In this document: positions 42,413 to 51,333 of the stretch, piece after piece
How positions within the stretch are numbered: the first letter of the stretch is position 1
How the letters are laid out: every line of letters starts with the position of its first letter
Source of the DNA: Lysobacter sp. 5GHs7-4
GTDB lineage: Bacteria; Pseudomonadota; Gammaproteobacteria; Xanthomonadales; Xanthomonadaceae
Assembly: GCF_021284765.1 (NCBI RefSeq)
Contig: NZ_CP089924.1
Span: 3,180,001 to 3,244,000 of the forward strand
Reading direction: 5' to 3'
DNA length: 64,000 nt
Position numbers and translations under genes: made by a program
Notes under the pieces: model-generated
Databases searched by the model: none
What the model saw: the letters and a program-made list of their open reading frames with translations, nothing else
Told to the model about the DNA's origin: nothing

Positions 42413-43921
42413 TCAGCGCAGCTGCGTTCGATGCGACTCGGTGCGGGAGCTCGACGTACGCCACGCCCGGTTGGCCCTGCCCTGGCTGACCACTGGAGCC
42501 TGCAACGAAACCGCGCCGGCGGAAGCGCCGCCAGGCGCCACCAGCAGTTCGGGCGGCAACCGGCCTCCGGTCGTCATCGGCGGTTCGCATTGCGCCTTGA
42601 ACAGGACCAGATCGCTGCCGCTGCCGACGGCAATGTCAGTGCAACCGTCTCCTGTGAAATCGCCTGCCGCCAGTCCGCGTGGGCTGGTGCTGTACATGAA
42701 GCGCGTCAGCGGAAACCAGACTTCGGTGTCGAAGCCGCCCTCGGGCTTTTGCCGCGAGTAGCCGATCACTGCGTTCTCGTTGGGCAGGCTGCGCACCGCG
42801 ATCAAGTCCTGACGCCCATCGCCGCCGATGTCGGCGCCGATCATCGAAGCGGCTACGTGGTATTGGCCCCAACGCACGGGCGCCTGCAACTGCCCATGGG
42901 ATTGCGGGTACAAGTCGAGTTTGGAGGTAGGGCGAGTACGGTCGGTTTGGCGCGTGGCGAGCAGGAAGTCCTGATCGCCGTCGGCGTCGAAGTCGGCCAC
43001 CGCCATCGCGGTGAAATACACCGCCGGGTACGGATTGAACATGTAGGGCCAGAGCTCGAACAGGCCGGCCCAGGTCTGCAAGTAGATGGCGCCCTGATTG
43101 TTGCCGTCGTAAAAGGCGAGATCGACCAGACCGTCGCCATTGAGATCGCCCGCCGCCATATGCGAGTTGAGGTTGGTCACGCCCACCGGCGTGGTCGAGA
43201 AGGTGTAGCCAAGGCTGAGCCCACCTTGGCCGTCGCCCAGGAACATGCGGACCCGGAAACCGTCGAAGGCGGCGATATCGGCGTTGCCGTCGCGGTTGAC
43301 GTCCATGGTGGCCAGCGCGGACACCTCGCTGCTAAAACCCGGCACGGCGCGCCCGCTGAGCTGGCCGGCGGCGGCGCCTTCGAACACGTACAGGCCGTCG
43401 CCGTAGGCCAGCACGATGTCGCGCAGGCCGTCCTTGTTCAGATCGACCAGGGCCAGGCTTTTGTTCTCCAAGTGCATCAGGAAGCCGGGGAACGGAGCCG
43501 TCAATGGGGCCGCCAGGGTGCCGTCGGCTTGCTGGACGAACACCGAGACCTTGAAATCGCCGTCGTGGGAATTGCCCGATCCAGCCGCGTTCTGGTGCGT
43601 GGACACCACGACATCGTTGCGGCCGTCGCCGGTGACGTCGCCGATGGACACGGCATCGACGGGACTGCCCAGCGACAGCACAGCCAAACGCTGCAGGGCG
43701 GCCGCCGGATCGGCGGTCGCCTGCGCCGGCAGGCTGGCCGTCGAGGGTGCGCGTGGCGCATACGCCAGCGGTGGCTGCACGCGTGGCGCAGACGGCGCCG
43801 TACGCAGCCGCTCGCGCTGCGGCGAAGGCCGCTGCGCCTCGGGTTGCGATGCAAGCCAGTACAGGCCGGCCAAGCTGCTCAACCCCAATGCCACGGCCGT
43901 GGCCATCAAGCGTATCCCCAT
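42413..43921 (-). CDS. FG-GAP/VCBS repeat protein
   Basis: Predicted 502 residues. An N-terminal hydrophobic helix (LMATAVALGLSSLAGLYWLA) serves as a signal anchor, followed by a Pro/Arg linker. Then come repeated FG-GAP/VCBS units with Ca-binding DxNxDG-type loops: GDVTGDGRNDVVV, VDLNKDGLRDIVLA, MDVNRDGNADIAAF, GDLNGDGLVDLAFY, ADFDADGDQDFLLA and GDFTGDGCTDIAVG. These build a beta-propeller like integrin heads, used for adhesion or ligand binding outside the cell. The ribosome site is GAAGGGAAG. It heads a minus-strand run of five genes. Confidence 0.87.
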   Translation of the reverse strand: MGIRLMATAVALGLSSLAGLYWLASQPEAQRPSPQRERLRTAPSAPRVQPPLAYAPRAPSTASLPAQATADPAAALQRLAVLSLGSPVDAVSIGDVTGDGRNDVVVSTHQNAAGSGNSHDGDFKVSVFVQQADGTLAAPLTAPFPGFLMHLENKSLALVDLNKDGLRDIVLAYGDGLYVFEGAAAGQLSGRAVPGFSSEVSALATMDVNRDGNADIAAFDGFRVRMFLGDGQGGLSLGYTFSTTPVGVTNLNSHMAAGDLNGDGLVDLAFYDGNNQGAIYLQTWAGLFELWPYMFNPYPAVYFTAMAVADFDADGDQDFLLATRQTDRTRPTSKLDLYPQSHGQLQAPVRWGQYHVAASMIGADIGGDGRQDLIAVRSLPNENAVIGYSRQKPEGGFDTEVWFPLTRFMYSTSPRGLAAGDFTGDGCTDIAVGSGSDLVLFKAQCEPPMTTGGRLPPELLVAPGGASAGAVSLQAPVVSQGRANRAWRTSSSRTESHRTQLR

Positions 43922-44039
43922 CGCCTAGCTTCCCTTCGCCCCTGAGCTGGTGCGCGATTCTAGTGCCGGGCTGGCAGCTTCTGTCCATCGGACGGGGCGT
44001 TTCAGGCACCGTCCTGGCGCATTGCGGGCCGCTCGGGCA

Positions 44040-45371
44040 TCAACCTGCTCCCGAACGCCCGGCCCTTAACGGACGGTTCGCCGGAGCCGGGTCTGCGGCC
44101 CGGTACTCGAAGCGCAACTCGCGCATGCCGTCCTTGACGTCGGGATGCATCGGCTCGGCACCGGCGCATCCATCGTACTGAGGCGCTTGCGCGTCTTGGC
44201 CGCCCTTGGCCAGGCTCTTTTTCGGGGACGACCAGCAGCCGCCGGTGCTGGTGATCTCCAGGCGCGGCAGCAGCTGCCGTGCGAATCGCTCCAACGCCTG
44301 CCGCACCTGGGCGCGCGACATCTTCGCCGCCTCCGTGCTGTAGCGGAACTTGATCGCGTACATGCGGTGGACCGCGAACACCATCGCCGAACTGAGCGCC
44401 TTGCCGTCGCGGGTATAGGCGAAATCGACCGCATAAGCGGCGATCCCATCAGTCCGGCTAGCGTCGGATGGCGGGCGTGCACCGGCCGGCACGCGCAAGG
44501 CCGCCACGCTCGGCATGCCCTGCGGATCCGGCATCGCCTTGCCCCAGGCGTCGATCAGGCTCTGCCGTTCGGTGCCGGCCATCGTCGCGATCTCGGCCTC
44601 GGACAGCACGCCGACCGGATAGAAGAACACGTCGATCCAGCCGGCCTGGTCCTTGGCATGCTGAAAGCGCACGGACGCGCCGGCTTCCTGGGAGTCGTAA
44701 CGCTGCTCGCCCAGCATCTCCCAGCCGTCGAGCTTGAGCGGATAGACCACGTGCGATTCGCGCAGGAAGCCGCCCAGGAACGGTGGCGACGACGGCTTCG
44801 CCGCTTCAGCCGCCGCGCCCGCCGTCGCGGACTTGCACTTGGCCTGCACCATCGGCGACAGGTAGGCGCGCAGCGCGCCCGCGTCCCGCTTGGCGATCAA
44901 GGCATCCAGATGCGGCATGCGGGTTTTCGCGTTCTGGGCGACGTACGCGGTGTAGACGCGCAGCGCGCTTTCGACCGCGGCCACCTGTTTGGACAGTTCG
45001 TCGGCGTCGGCGCCGTGTTCGATCTGAAACGCGGCATTGCCGTACATCGTCTGCAGCAGCACCTCGCCGGCATGCGGCGTGGCTCTCTCGTCGACGTTGT
45101 CCAGGTCGAGCAGGTCGCAGACGGTGACGGTGTAGTCGGGACTTTCGACGGCCCACTTCAGCAGCCATTGGCGAAGTTCGCGCGCGTCGGCGCGATCGGG
45201 CGAAACCTCCAGCGCGCGCGTGTAGCGTACGAACCTGGCGGTGTCCGATTCCGGCGTGGCACCGGTTGCCGGCGACGGTGTCTGGGCGCCGACCGGCGCG
45301 GGCGCGAACAGCAGGCAAAGCGCCAGCCCCAAACCCGCAAACATTTCGCAGCGCAAACCGTACGATGCCAT
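44040..45371 (-). CDS. Exported protein of unknown function
   Basis: Predicted 443 residues with a signal peptide (FAGLGLALCLLFAPAPVGAQ). The N-terminal half is helical (WLLKWAVESPDYTVTVCDLLD is split by charged residues), with an Ala/Pro linker at about 195. The C-terminal half is a mixed fold with VDFAYTRDGKALSSAMVFAV and two Cys near the end that may pair. No known domain recognised. It lies 118 bases upstream of the FG-GAP gene on the same strand and may be part of the same transcript. Confidence 0.7.
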   Translation of the reverse strand: MASYGLRCEMFAGLGLALCLLFAPAPVGAQTPSPATGATPESDTARFVRYTRALEVSPDRADARELRQWLLKWAVESPDYTVTVCDLLDLDNVDERATPHAGEVLLQTMYGNAAFQIEHGADADELSKQVAAVESALRVYTAYVAQNAKTRMPHLDALIAKRDAGALRAYLSPMVQAKCKSATAGAAAEAAKPSSPPFLGGFLRESHVVYPLKLDGWEMLGEQRYDSQEAGASVRFQHAKDQAGWIDVFFYPVGVLSEAEIATMAGTERQSLIDAWGKAMPDPQGMPSVAALRVPAGARPPSDASRTDGIAAYAVDFAYTRDGKALSSAMVFAVHRMYAIKFRYSTEAAKMSRAQVRQALERFARQLLPRLEITSTGGCWSSPKKSLAKGGQDAQAPQYDGCAGAEPMHPDVKDGMRELRFEYRAADPAPANRPLRAGRSGAG

Positions 45372-45733
45372 TTGTCTCTATCCCTGCTGCCGCGCGTTGC
45401 GGCCCCCTGCCATCAGGTTAGCAGTCGGCGCCCCGGCCGATCACCCGTGAGCACACGTTCCGGCGCGCCCAGCGAACGCTCTGCCGCCGAGAGAGGATGC
45501 GATCCGTGTCTGTCTGGCGTCGAACGACTACGCGCACGTTTTACGCGCAGAAACCGCACAAATTGCCGGCGAATCAACGCCAGAGGGCTTCAGCTGGCAG
45601 TCGGCCAGCCTTCGTGACTCGGTGGCAATCTGCATCTGCCCCCCGGGTTTTGTGGGACACCTCCGATGCGGATGCGCGCGTGTTTCCGGGGCCGGCCGCG
45701 ATTGAAGCCGCATAATCTCAAGGGAGCTGCAGG
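45372..45733. other. Divergent intergenic region, nothing recognised
   Basis: 362 bases between two genes transcribed away from each other. It must hold both promoters. No gene, no repeat and no T-tailed hairpin was seen. Base composition is less GC-rich than the flanks near 45540-45680. Confidence 0.4.
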
Positions 45734-46117
45734 ATGAAAGCACACGTTCTCGCCGCCACGTTCCTATCGGCTTGCCTGTTCGCTTCGACAGCCAGCGCTG
45801 CTAAAGAAAAGGATGCAGTGCTGCTCAGCGTCCACGCCTCGGTTTCGCTCAGTGCAGGTCTGAAGTTCGCGGACCGCGAACCGGTCGTCTATTACGAGGT
45901 GACCCAACCCAGCGGCAAGGTGTCCAAAGCGACCGCAACCCCCGTCAACAACGGAGACCGCGCGGGCCGTGTGACCTATCCGGACGACTTCACCGATGCG
46001 GGCATGCACCCGGGCACGTACCAGTGGACCGCGAGAGCCAACGGCAAGGAGATCGCGTCGGGCAGCTTCCAGTACATCGCCAACAAGAAGGGTTTCCAGG
46101 CCTACGTGCCCTACTGA
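45734..46117 (+). CDS. Small exported protein
   Basis: Predicted 127 residues; AAGGGAG precedes the ATG. A signal peptide (LSACLFASTASA) leads into a beta-rich domain: SLSAGLKFADREPVVYYEVT, TDAGMHPGTYQWTARANGKE, and GSFQYIA near the C-terminus. The pattern resembles an Ig-like/transthyretin-like fold. No family was recognised. It is the last host gene before the prophage junction. Confidence 0.7.
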   Translation: MKAHVLAATFLSACLFASTASAAKEKDAVLLSVHASVSLSAGLKFADREPVVYYEVTQPSGKVSKATATPVNNGDRAGRVTYPDDFTDAGMHPGTYQWTARANGKEIASGSFQYIANKKGFQAYVPY

Positions 46118-46187
46118 GCGGACGCATTCGACGTATCGGTTCGCAAGCGGTGACGGACGGCGCGTCCGCACCGGCTGCTCCAAAAAC

Positions 46188-46211
46188 AAAGGCCCGCGTG
46201 AGCGGGCCTTT
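46188..46211 (-). terminator. Terminator hairpin at the host-prophage junction
   Basis: A perfect 10-bp stem (AAAGGCCCGC with GCGGGCCTTT) and a GTGA loop. On the minus strand it is followed by TTTGTTTTTG, so it best stops transcription coming out of the prophage; on the plus strand it can also end the small exported protein gene. It probably was the native terminator downstream of the tRNA target gene. Confidence 0.75.
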
Positions 46212-46218
46212 GCGGTAT

Positions 46219-46236
46219 TGGTGCCGGAAATAGGAC
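46219..46236 (-). other. Attachment-site core (attL), 3' end of tRNA-Thr
   Basis: TGGTGCCGGAAATAGGAC read on the minus strand is GTCCTATTTCCGGCACCA, which matches the T-arm 3' side, acceptor strand and CCA end of gamma-proteobacterial tRNA-Thr(CGU). Sequence beyond 46236 no longer reads as tRNA (no TTCGA of the T-loop), so this is the left duplicate made by integration into the tRNA 3' end. The intact tRNA and the integrase should lie beyond the right window end. Identified from memory of the tRNA family, not by search. Confidence 0.62.
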
Positions 46237-46329
46237 CCGGAGAGGCCGTCACAGCGGGGTTTCCGGGACACGTTGGGGAAATTCTGCTAAGTCCCCAGCG
46301 CTTGCGCGCAAGACGTGTGATCCCACGTA

Positions 46330-46656
46330 CTAGTTCCCCTGCCCGAAGCCACGCCTGCGATCCAGCCGAGCTTGCACCTCCGCGCGAATCATAGGCTCGC
46401 GCAGCTCAACCCATCTGGCCACCCAGCGGCAGGCAGGCTCGAATTCATGGAACCCTTGCGTCTGCAGCGTCTGCATGTCGCGATGCCGCCCCACCTGGCT
46501 GAAATAGCCTTCCTGGAGGCGCTCGAAGACCGTGCCCACTTCGATGTCGCCCAGGCAGGCGGCAATGCGATCTGTCATGGGTCCAACCGCCTTGGGCTGG
46601 ACCCAGGTGAATCCGGCAGGCAGCGGAGGCAGCAAAGGGTCAGCGGGGTCGATCAC
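46330..46656 (-). CDS. Prophage-end protein of unknown function
   Basis: Predicted 108 residues starting MIDPADPLLPPLPAGFTW. No signal peptide or membrane segment; the core (FERLQEGYFSQVG, WVARWVELREPM) is helical. It is the last gene of the tail module, after the LamG protein, a place often used for fibre-assembly chaperones or moron genes. No family was recognised. The stretch between it and the attachment core (46237-46329) is non-coding and holds the palindrome CTTGCGCGCAAG at 46301. Confidence 0.6.
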   Translation of the reverse strand: MIDPADPLLPPLPAGFTWVQPKAVGPMTDRIAACLGDIEVGTVFERLQEGYFSQVGRHRDMQTLQTQGFHEFEPACRWVARWVELREPMIRAEVQARLDRRRGFGQGN

Positions 46657-46700
46657 CGGGCCAGGATAGCGCCGGGCGTCTCAAGGGCTGCGACCGATGG

Positions 46701-47408
46701 TCAGGCAAACCCACCCATCTGGGCATGAACTAAGACGCGAGCAGCGCTCAGCGCACTGGGGAAGGCCGCCACTTCTGAGGCATAGCCGTTGTAGCCCGCG
46801 GCGCCGCCGGCGTTGTAGCCGAAGCGCAGATCCTGCACGGCGTCTCCGTAGTCGGTCGCCCCGATCGTGGTGCTGTGGATCTCGGTCCCGTCTTGGTAGA
46901 ACTTGATGGTCCCCGCCCCGCCGTTGATGACGATGTGGATCATCGTCGTCACATTGGCCGCGAACACGCTGGCCTTTGAGATCGTTTCCACCCCACCGGA
47001 AATCTTCACGAACTCCAGGCTGGCGCCGTTCATGCGGGACTGGAACTTGCGGGGCGACGCCAAGTTGTCCCGGCACAGCAGCATCTGGAAACCCGACACC
47101 GAAGTCGGCTTGACGATGTAGCGCAGAGTCATGTTGGTCGCGGCGGTCAGAGTCGACGCAGGAATCGTGACCGCCTGGGTGCCGCCGGTGAACAGCGCGC
47201 ACGTTAGACCACCGGGATAGAGCGCGGTCTGGGCTAATGCAATGCCCGCCGAGTACGTGCCGCTCGCCCCCACCTCGTTCGTGGCGGTTGTGCCGGAAGG
47301 ATCGCCGAAGCGCAGGTAGAGCGCGGGAGAATCCGCAATCGTCTCGCTGTAGAGCGTGGCCAAGCTGCCGCTGTCGATCGCGGCGCCGGCGACGATCCCG
47401 GGGATCAC
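46701..47408 (-). CDS. Tail-associated LamG/concanavalin-like lectin protein
   Basis: Predicted 235 residues. The body matches a LamG_3-type jelly roll: ALYLRFGDPSGTTATNEVG at the start, NMTLRYIVKPTSVSGFQMLL in the middle, MIHIVINGGAGTIKFYQDGT, and a C-terminal GYNGYASEVAAFPSALSA, the classic end strand. Such domains bind sugars, so this is a candidate receptor-binding protein at the tail tip. It overlaps the DUF2793 gene by four bases and is the penultimate gene of the tail module. Confidence 0.82.
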   Translation of the reverse strand: MIPGIVAGAAIDSGSLATLYSETIADSPALYLRFGDPSGTTATNEVGASGTYSAGIALAQTALYPGGLTCALFTGGTQAVTIPASTLTAATNMTLRYIVKPTSVSGFQMLLCRDNLASPRKFQSRMNGASLEFVKISGGVETISKASVFAANVTTMIHIVINGGAGTIKFYQDGTEIHSTTIGATDYGDAVQDLRFGYNAGGAAGYNGYASEVAAFPSALSAARVLVHAQMGGFA

Positions 47409-48073
47409 GCTGCCACCGTGACGCCGAACAGGTCCCAGGTGTCCGTCGCGACCTTCTTGAGCGTGAAGGTACCGCCCTCGGGCACTTCCAGCGTTCCGCC
47501 TGACGGCAGCGCGATATCGACGGCGGTGTCTTCAATGATGGTCAGCAGACCAGCGCCGGCGTTGCGGCCGTGGAACTCGTAGCCCACCGGGATTGCGATA
47601 TCTGCATTGTCGCGCACCGTCAGCGTCTTGGTGCTGGCGTTGCTGAAACGCAGGTAGGAGCCGGCTTCGGCCAGGGCTAGGTCATGGCTGGTTCCGCTGA
47701 TGTCGGTGACCGCGGCGAAGTTCAGCTCGCCGGTAGTGAACGGGGCCCACGCAGAGCCGTCGAAGACCTTGTGCCGGTTCGCCGTCTTGTCCCTGGCCAG
47801 CCAACCCTCTCGCGCGGCCAGGAAGCGCCACGGCGCGTCGGTGATGCCCGTGTATAGGGCAATGGCGGTGTCGTGGCTGGCCCAGGCACCGGTGGCGCTG
47901 GCGCCGACGATCCAGGCCTTGCCCACGTCGTCCTCTGGGCCTGGAGTCGGCGGCGTCGCCGTCTCGGTCTCGACGGCGCACTGCACCAGGCACCCAAGGA
48001 TCTGGAACGTGTCGTTGACCGGAGCGCTGCCCTGCAGCGCGCCGCTGGGCCATTCCGTGTAGGGGATGCTCAT
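47405..48073 (-). CDS. DUF2793 tail fibre-type protein
   Basis: Predicted 222 residues. The DUF2793 signature is present: GKAWIVGASATGAWASHD, then WRFLAAREGWLARDKTA, and VFDGSAWAPF, as found in fibre proteins of GTA-like tails. A second part from about residue 125 is a beta-rich domain (SYLRFSNASTKTLTVRDNAD, GGTLEVPEGGTFTLKKV) similar to stretches of phage tail spikes. The ATG overlaps the hub gene stop (ATGA). It should be a distal fibre attached to the hub. Confidence 0.83.
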   Translation of the reverse strand: MSIPYTEWPSGALQGSAPVNDTFQILGCLVQCAVETETATPPTPGPEDDVGKAWIVGASATGAWASHDTAIALYTGITDAPWRFLAAREGWLARDKTANRHKVFDGSAWAPFTTGELNFAAVTDISGTSHDLALAEAGSYLRFSNASTKTLTVRDNADIAIPVGYEFHGRNAGAGLLTIIEDTAVDIALPSGGTLEVPEGGTFTLKKVATDTWDLFGVTVAA

Positions 48074-51000
48074 GCGGTGATCTCTTCGCTTGCCGGGCCT
48101 GCGCCCGTGATGGAGTTGAGCGCGGCCACCGTGATCGCCCGCGGCCCGCCTGAGGCGCCGCCGGCGAGCGTGTGCGTGGTGCCGGTGATGTCGTAGCTGA
48201 CGGGGCCGCTGCCGTCGTCGTAGGTGATCCGGTAGCCCGCGAAGTACTTGGAGTGGTAGGCGTTGCTGTCCACGCCCAGGCGACCGCGGCCAACCCAGGT
48301 CACGACTAGATCCGCACCAACCACGTTCGCACGTACCATGAACGGAGCCCACTCGGTCTGGGACTGTGCGGTGTCGATCTGCAGCGGAATCCAGGCGTAG
48401 GCGTCCGGGCTGGTGTTGTAGGACACCGCCCGCACCTGCAGCGGCTGCCCAAGCATCCATCGCTGCATCGGCAGGAACTTCACGGCGGAGTCCAGCAAGA
48501 CAAAGCGCACGCCGGCGGCTTGCTGGACGGGTTCCGTCGCGTAGCGGCCGCGCAGCAGCCCGCTGAGGCGGTATTGCCCATTCCCCAGCGAGGCCACCGT
48601 CTGGTACTGGATCACCTCGTCGCCGATGACAGCGCGGTTGTAGTAGCGCAGCAGCGTCGCGTAATCCACGCTCTCCGGCGGATCCGGCAGCCATACGTCC
48701 ACCGTCTGTAGGCTGGGCGCTTCAGCGAAGGCCGCGGCCAGGCCCGTCAGGGTGTAGCCAATGGTGGCGGCCTCAGTGAGCTGGGCGACGGGGTCTCCGG
48801 TCGCGCCGCCGTTGCTGCTCAGCTGCAGCTCTGCACCGGTCCAGCCCGGGAGCGCGCCGCGCGCCGCAACGTAGACGCCCAGCTCGTCGTCGGCGTCATT
48901 CCAGATCGGGATGTTCAGGACTTCCAGGATCGTGCTGCCGATCAAGCCGGGCGTGTTGATCACTGGCGGTCGCGGCAGTACGCCGATGGCCGTCGATACG
49001 TAGTTCCGGGCCCGGTCCTTGGACGCCTGCACCATGAGCACCCCGCCCTCCTCCTCGACTTGCATGAGGCGGATTCGATGGGTGGCGTTGCGGCGGTCTG
49101 TGATCGTGCCGACGTCGGTGGGCGTCAGGTGACTCCATGCGTACGGCAAGTGGAACTTGAACTCGTCGCCCTCCGACCACGCCACCTTGCCGCGCTTCTC
49201 GGCTATGCCCGCGGCCTCGTCCGCAGTGATGCAAATCGCGGCCTCGAAGCTGGTCTCGGCCTTAGCCTCAACCGTACCGGCGCGGCGCTCCCAGGCTTGG
49301 GTGTTCACTGCGAATCCCGCGCCAGGATCGATGTAGCCCACCGTGATCTTGCGCGGGAGCTCGGGCTCCTGGATCGTCCGTTCCTCAATCGCCGCGCCGT
49401 CGCGCTCAGCCAGGTCGTTGAGATCCAGGACGAACGCGGGATTGCCACCGCGCTTCTTGAACCGCAGCTGGCCATCCCATTCGCTCGGGTCGAAGAAGTG
49501 CGTCTGCGACAGCTGGCTGATGTAGCCGCCCGGGGTCGAGTCGGCGGCTCGCTTGTGCCCGTCCAATAGGTCGGTAAGTTCACTGACATCAAAATCTTCG
49601 TCCTGCAGCCCGACACTGCGGCAGAGCTTGGCCACCACAGTTCCAAGAACGATGCGGTCGCGAGCAATGGTGCCCCCGGTGCAGTTGGTGCGGATCGTGC
49701 CGTCGGGCATCACGTAGAACCCTGGTGCGTCCGGAATCTCCACGCCCGGGGGCAGGCCATCGCTAAGCGAGGTGACATACTCGATACCGCCGACGCCCGT
49801 CGTTGCGGTCTCGGTCCAGATGTCCGCGTCGTAGGACGTGAACGCGGCCGCGGTGCTGCCCAGCCAGACGAAAACCTCACTCACGGCGTCGTAATAGAGG
49901 TTTTGAGTCATGCCGAACCCGCCGTCGCTGACGGCATCCGCACTGATAACCCAAGTAGCGCCGTTGTCGCCACTTCGAATGACAGTGCCAGCGCCGACGA
50001 CAGCAACAAAGGTGTTGTTACCGAAGGCCAAGCCAGATGCTGTTTCAAACCCAGCAGGATTCGTTCGGTCCGTCCACGTTCCCGGCGCACCGGTAGGACT
50101 TGAACTGATCCCTCCGGTGGCATAGAACGCCACGAATGCAGATCCGCTCGCACAGACGTAGTGAACATCGACACCGGCCGGGAGCGAGACAGCAGACCAG
50201 GTAGACCCGCCATCGATGGATCGCTCCACACCACCGGTTCTGGCTGCGATGACGGTCAGCCCGATGGCCGCGAGGCCGTAGTAGGACCGCGGCATCTCCG
50301 CGGGGAGCGACGTCAATGCGCCGCCGGACGTCACCGCAAAGAGCCCAGAGACCTGCGTGCTCAGCAGGTAGCGATTCGCGTCGCTAACCCACAGCATCGA
50401 ATTGACCGTGTCGTTGGGCATGTTGCCGACGTCGTTCCAGCTGAAGCCAGAGTTGTTGCTGACGCGGCCGGATCCAACACCGTCGAGAGTGCCGAAGGCA
50501 AAGATCAGCCCTTCCTTGGCATAGGCCATGTCGACGGAATCCAGACCTGTGTCGATCTTGTTCGCGTTCGACCAATTGTTCGGATCCTGCGTGGTGTACA
50601 GCTCGCCATCGGGCGCCGGCGCGGCGAAGAAGACATTGCGCTCGCAGTCGTGCTCGACCGCGGCGCCCTCGGTGACCACCACGAACTCGTACTGCGGAAC
50701 AGCACCGCCTAAGTCGGTCAAGTCGTCGTCGTGGATGACGACGTAGGCCAGGCCGCGGAATGGGGAGACGTTGCCTACCCCCTCGACCGCCTCGATGGTC
50801 GGGTCCGGCATCTGGTCATCGGTGCCGAGGTAGATGGTGCACTTGTCCAGGAACTTGGCGTTGTTCGCACGGATGGCCGTGGCGACGGCTTCGGAGATCG
50901 GACTGCCGTTCCCGTCAACGTACTCGTTCTCGGTGTTGGTCCCAGATTCGTAGACCACCTTGCCGTTGCGCTTGATGGTCTTGATGCCGGCGATTGGGCC

Positions 51001-51333
51001 GAGGCAGATGCCGATCGCATAGCTTCGGGAGTAGTGGTAGGTGACCTGGACCGGACCGCCCTTACCGCTACGCTCCTTCTTCTTCGTCTCCTTCAGGTCC
51101 GTCCACCAGATCAGGTTTCCGGTCGTCGGGAACGCACCGTCGCCGTCTGTGATGATGCCGCCCACGGTCGAGGTCTGAACCGTAGCGTCGGTGAGGCGCG
51201 GCCCCTTAATGACGTCTGGATCAACGTAGCCGCCGATTGCGGAGCCGACCATCCAGCCGATTTGCGTGCCTACGCCGGGAATGAAGCTGCCGACCACAGC
51301 GCCGACAACACCACCAATGGTAGAGCCGGACAT
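48070..51333 (-). CDS. Tail tip hub protein with inserted beta-propeller
   Basis: Predicted 1087 residues. The N-terminus has a glycine-rich helix (GVVGAVVGSFIPGVGTQIG) typical of hub proteins J/gp15 of lambda- or GTA-like phages, and the C-terminal half carries hub-type domains ending in a fibronectin-like module (TGTTHTLAGGASGGPRAITV). Residues about 228-528 look inserted: repeats of Asp-box form (SIDGGSTW, SGDNGATW, NNSGFSW), like the beta-propeller of sialidases and photosystem-assembly BNR proteins. This block probably adds a sugar- or protein-binding head. Start overlaps the NlpC/P60 stop by one base (TAATG). Confidence 0.87.
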   Translation of the reverse strand: MSGSTIGGVVGAVVGSFIPGVGTQIGWMVGSAIGGYVDPDVIKGPRLTDATVQTSTVGGIITDGDGAFPTTGNLIWWTDLKETKKKERSGKGGPVQVTYHYSRSYAIGICLGPIAGIKTIKRNGKVVYESGTNTENEYVDGNGSPISEAVATAIRANNAKFLDKCTIYLGTDDQMPDPTIEAVEGVGNVSPFRGLAYVVIHDDDLTDLGGAVPQYEFVVVTEGAAVEHDCERNVFFAAPAPDGELYTTQDPNNWSNANKIDTGLDSVDMAYAKEGLIFAFGTLDGVGSGRVSNNSGFSWNDVGNMPNDTVNSMLWVSDANRYLLSTQVSGLFAVTSGGALTSLPAEMPRSYYGLAAIGLTVIAARTGGVERSIDGGSTWSAVSLPAGVDVHYVCASGSAFVAFYATGGISSSPTGAPGTWTDRTNPAGFETASGLAFGNNTFVAVVGAGTVIRSGDNGATWVISADAVSDGGFGMTQNLYYDAVSEVFVWLGSTAAAFTSYDADIWTETATTGVGGIEYVTSLSDGLPPGVEIPDAPGFYVMPDGTIRTNCTGGTIARDRIVLGTVVAKLCRSVGLQDEDFDVSELTDLLDGHKRAADSTPGGYISQLSQTHFFDPSEWDGQLRFKKRGGNPAFVLDLNDLAERDGAAIEERTIQEPELPRKITVGYIDPGAGFAVNTQAWERRAGTVEAKAETSFEAAICITADEAAGIAEKRGKVAWSEGDEFKFHLPYAWSHLTPTDVGTITDRRNATHRIRLMQVEEEGGVLMVQASKDRARNYVSTAIGVLPRPPVINTPGLIGSTILEVLNIPIWNDADDELGVYVAARGALPGWTGAELQLSSNGGATGDPVAQLTEAATIGYTLTGLAAAFAEAPSLQTVDVWLPDPPESVDYATLLRYYNRAVIGDEVIQYQTVASLGNGQYRLSGLLRGRYATEPVQQAAGVRFVLLDSAVKFLPMQRWMLGQPLQVRAVSYNTSPDAYAWIPLQIDTAQSQTEWAPFMVRANVVGADLVVTWVGRGRLGVDSNAYHSKYFAGYRITYDDGSGPVSYDITGTTHTLAGGASGGPRAITVAALNSITGAGPASEEITA

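Noticed and set aside
46301..46312. CTTGCGCGCAAG palindrome as the prophage attachment core
   Set aside because: It lies inside the prophage side of the tRNA-like core and has no relation to a tRNA; more likely a local palindrome.
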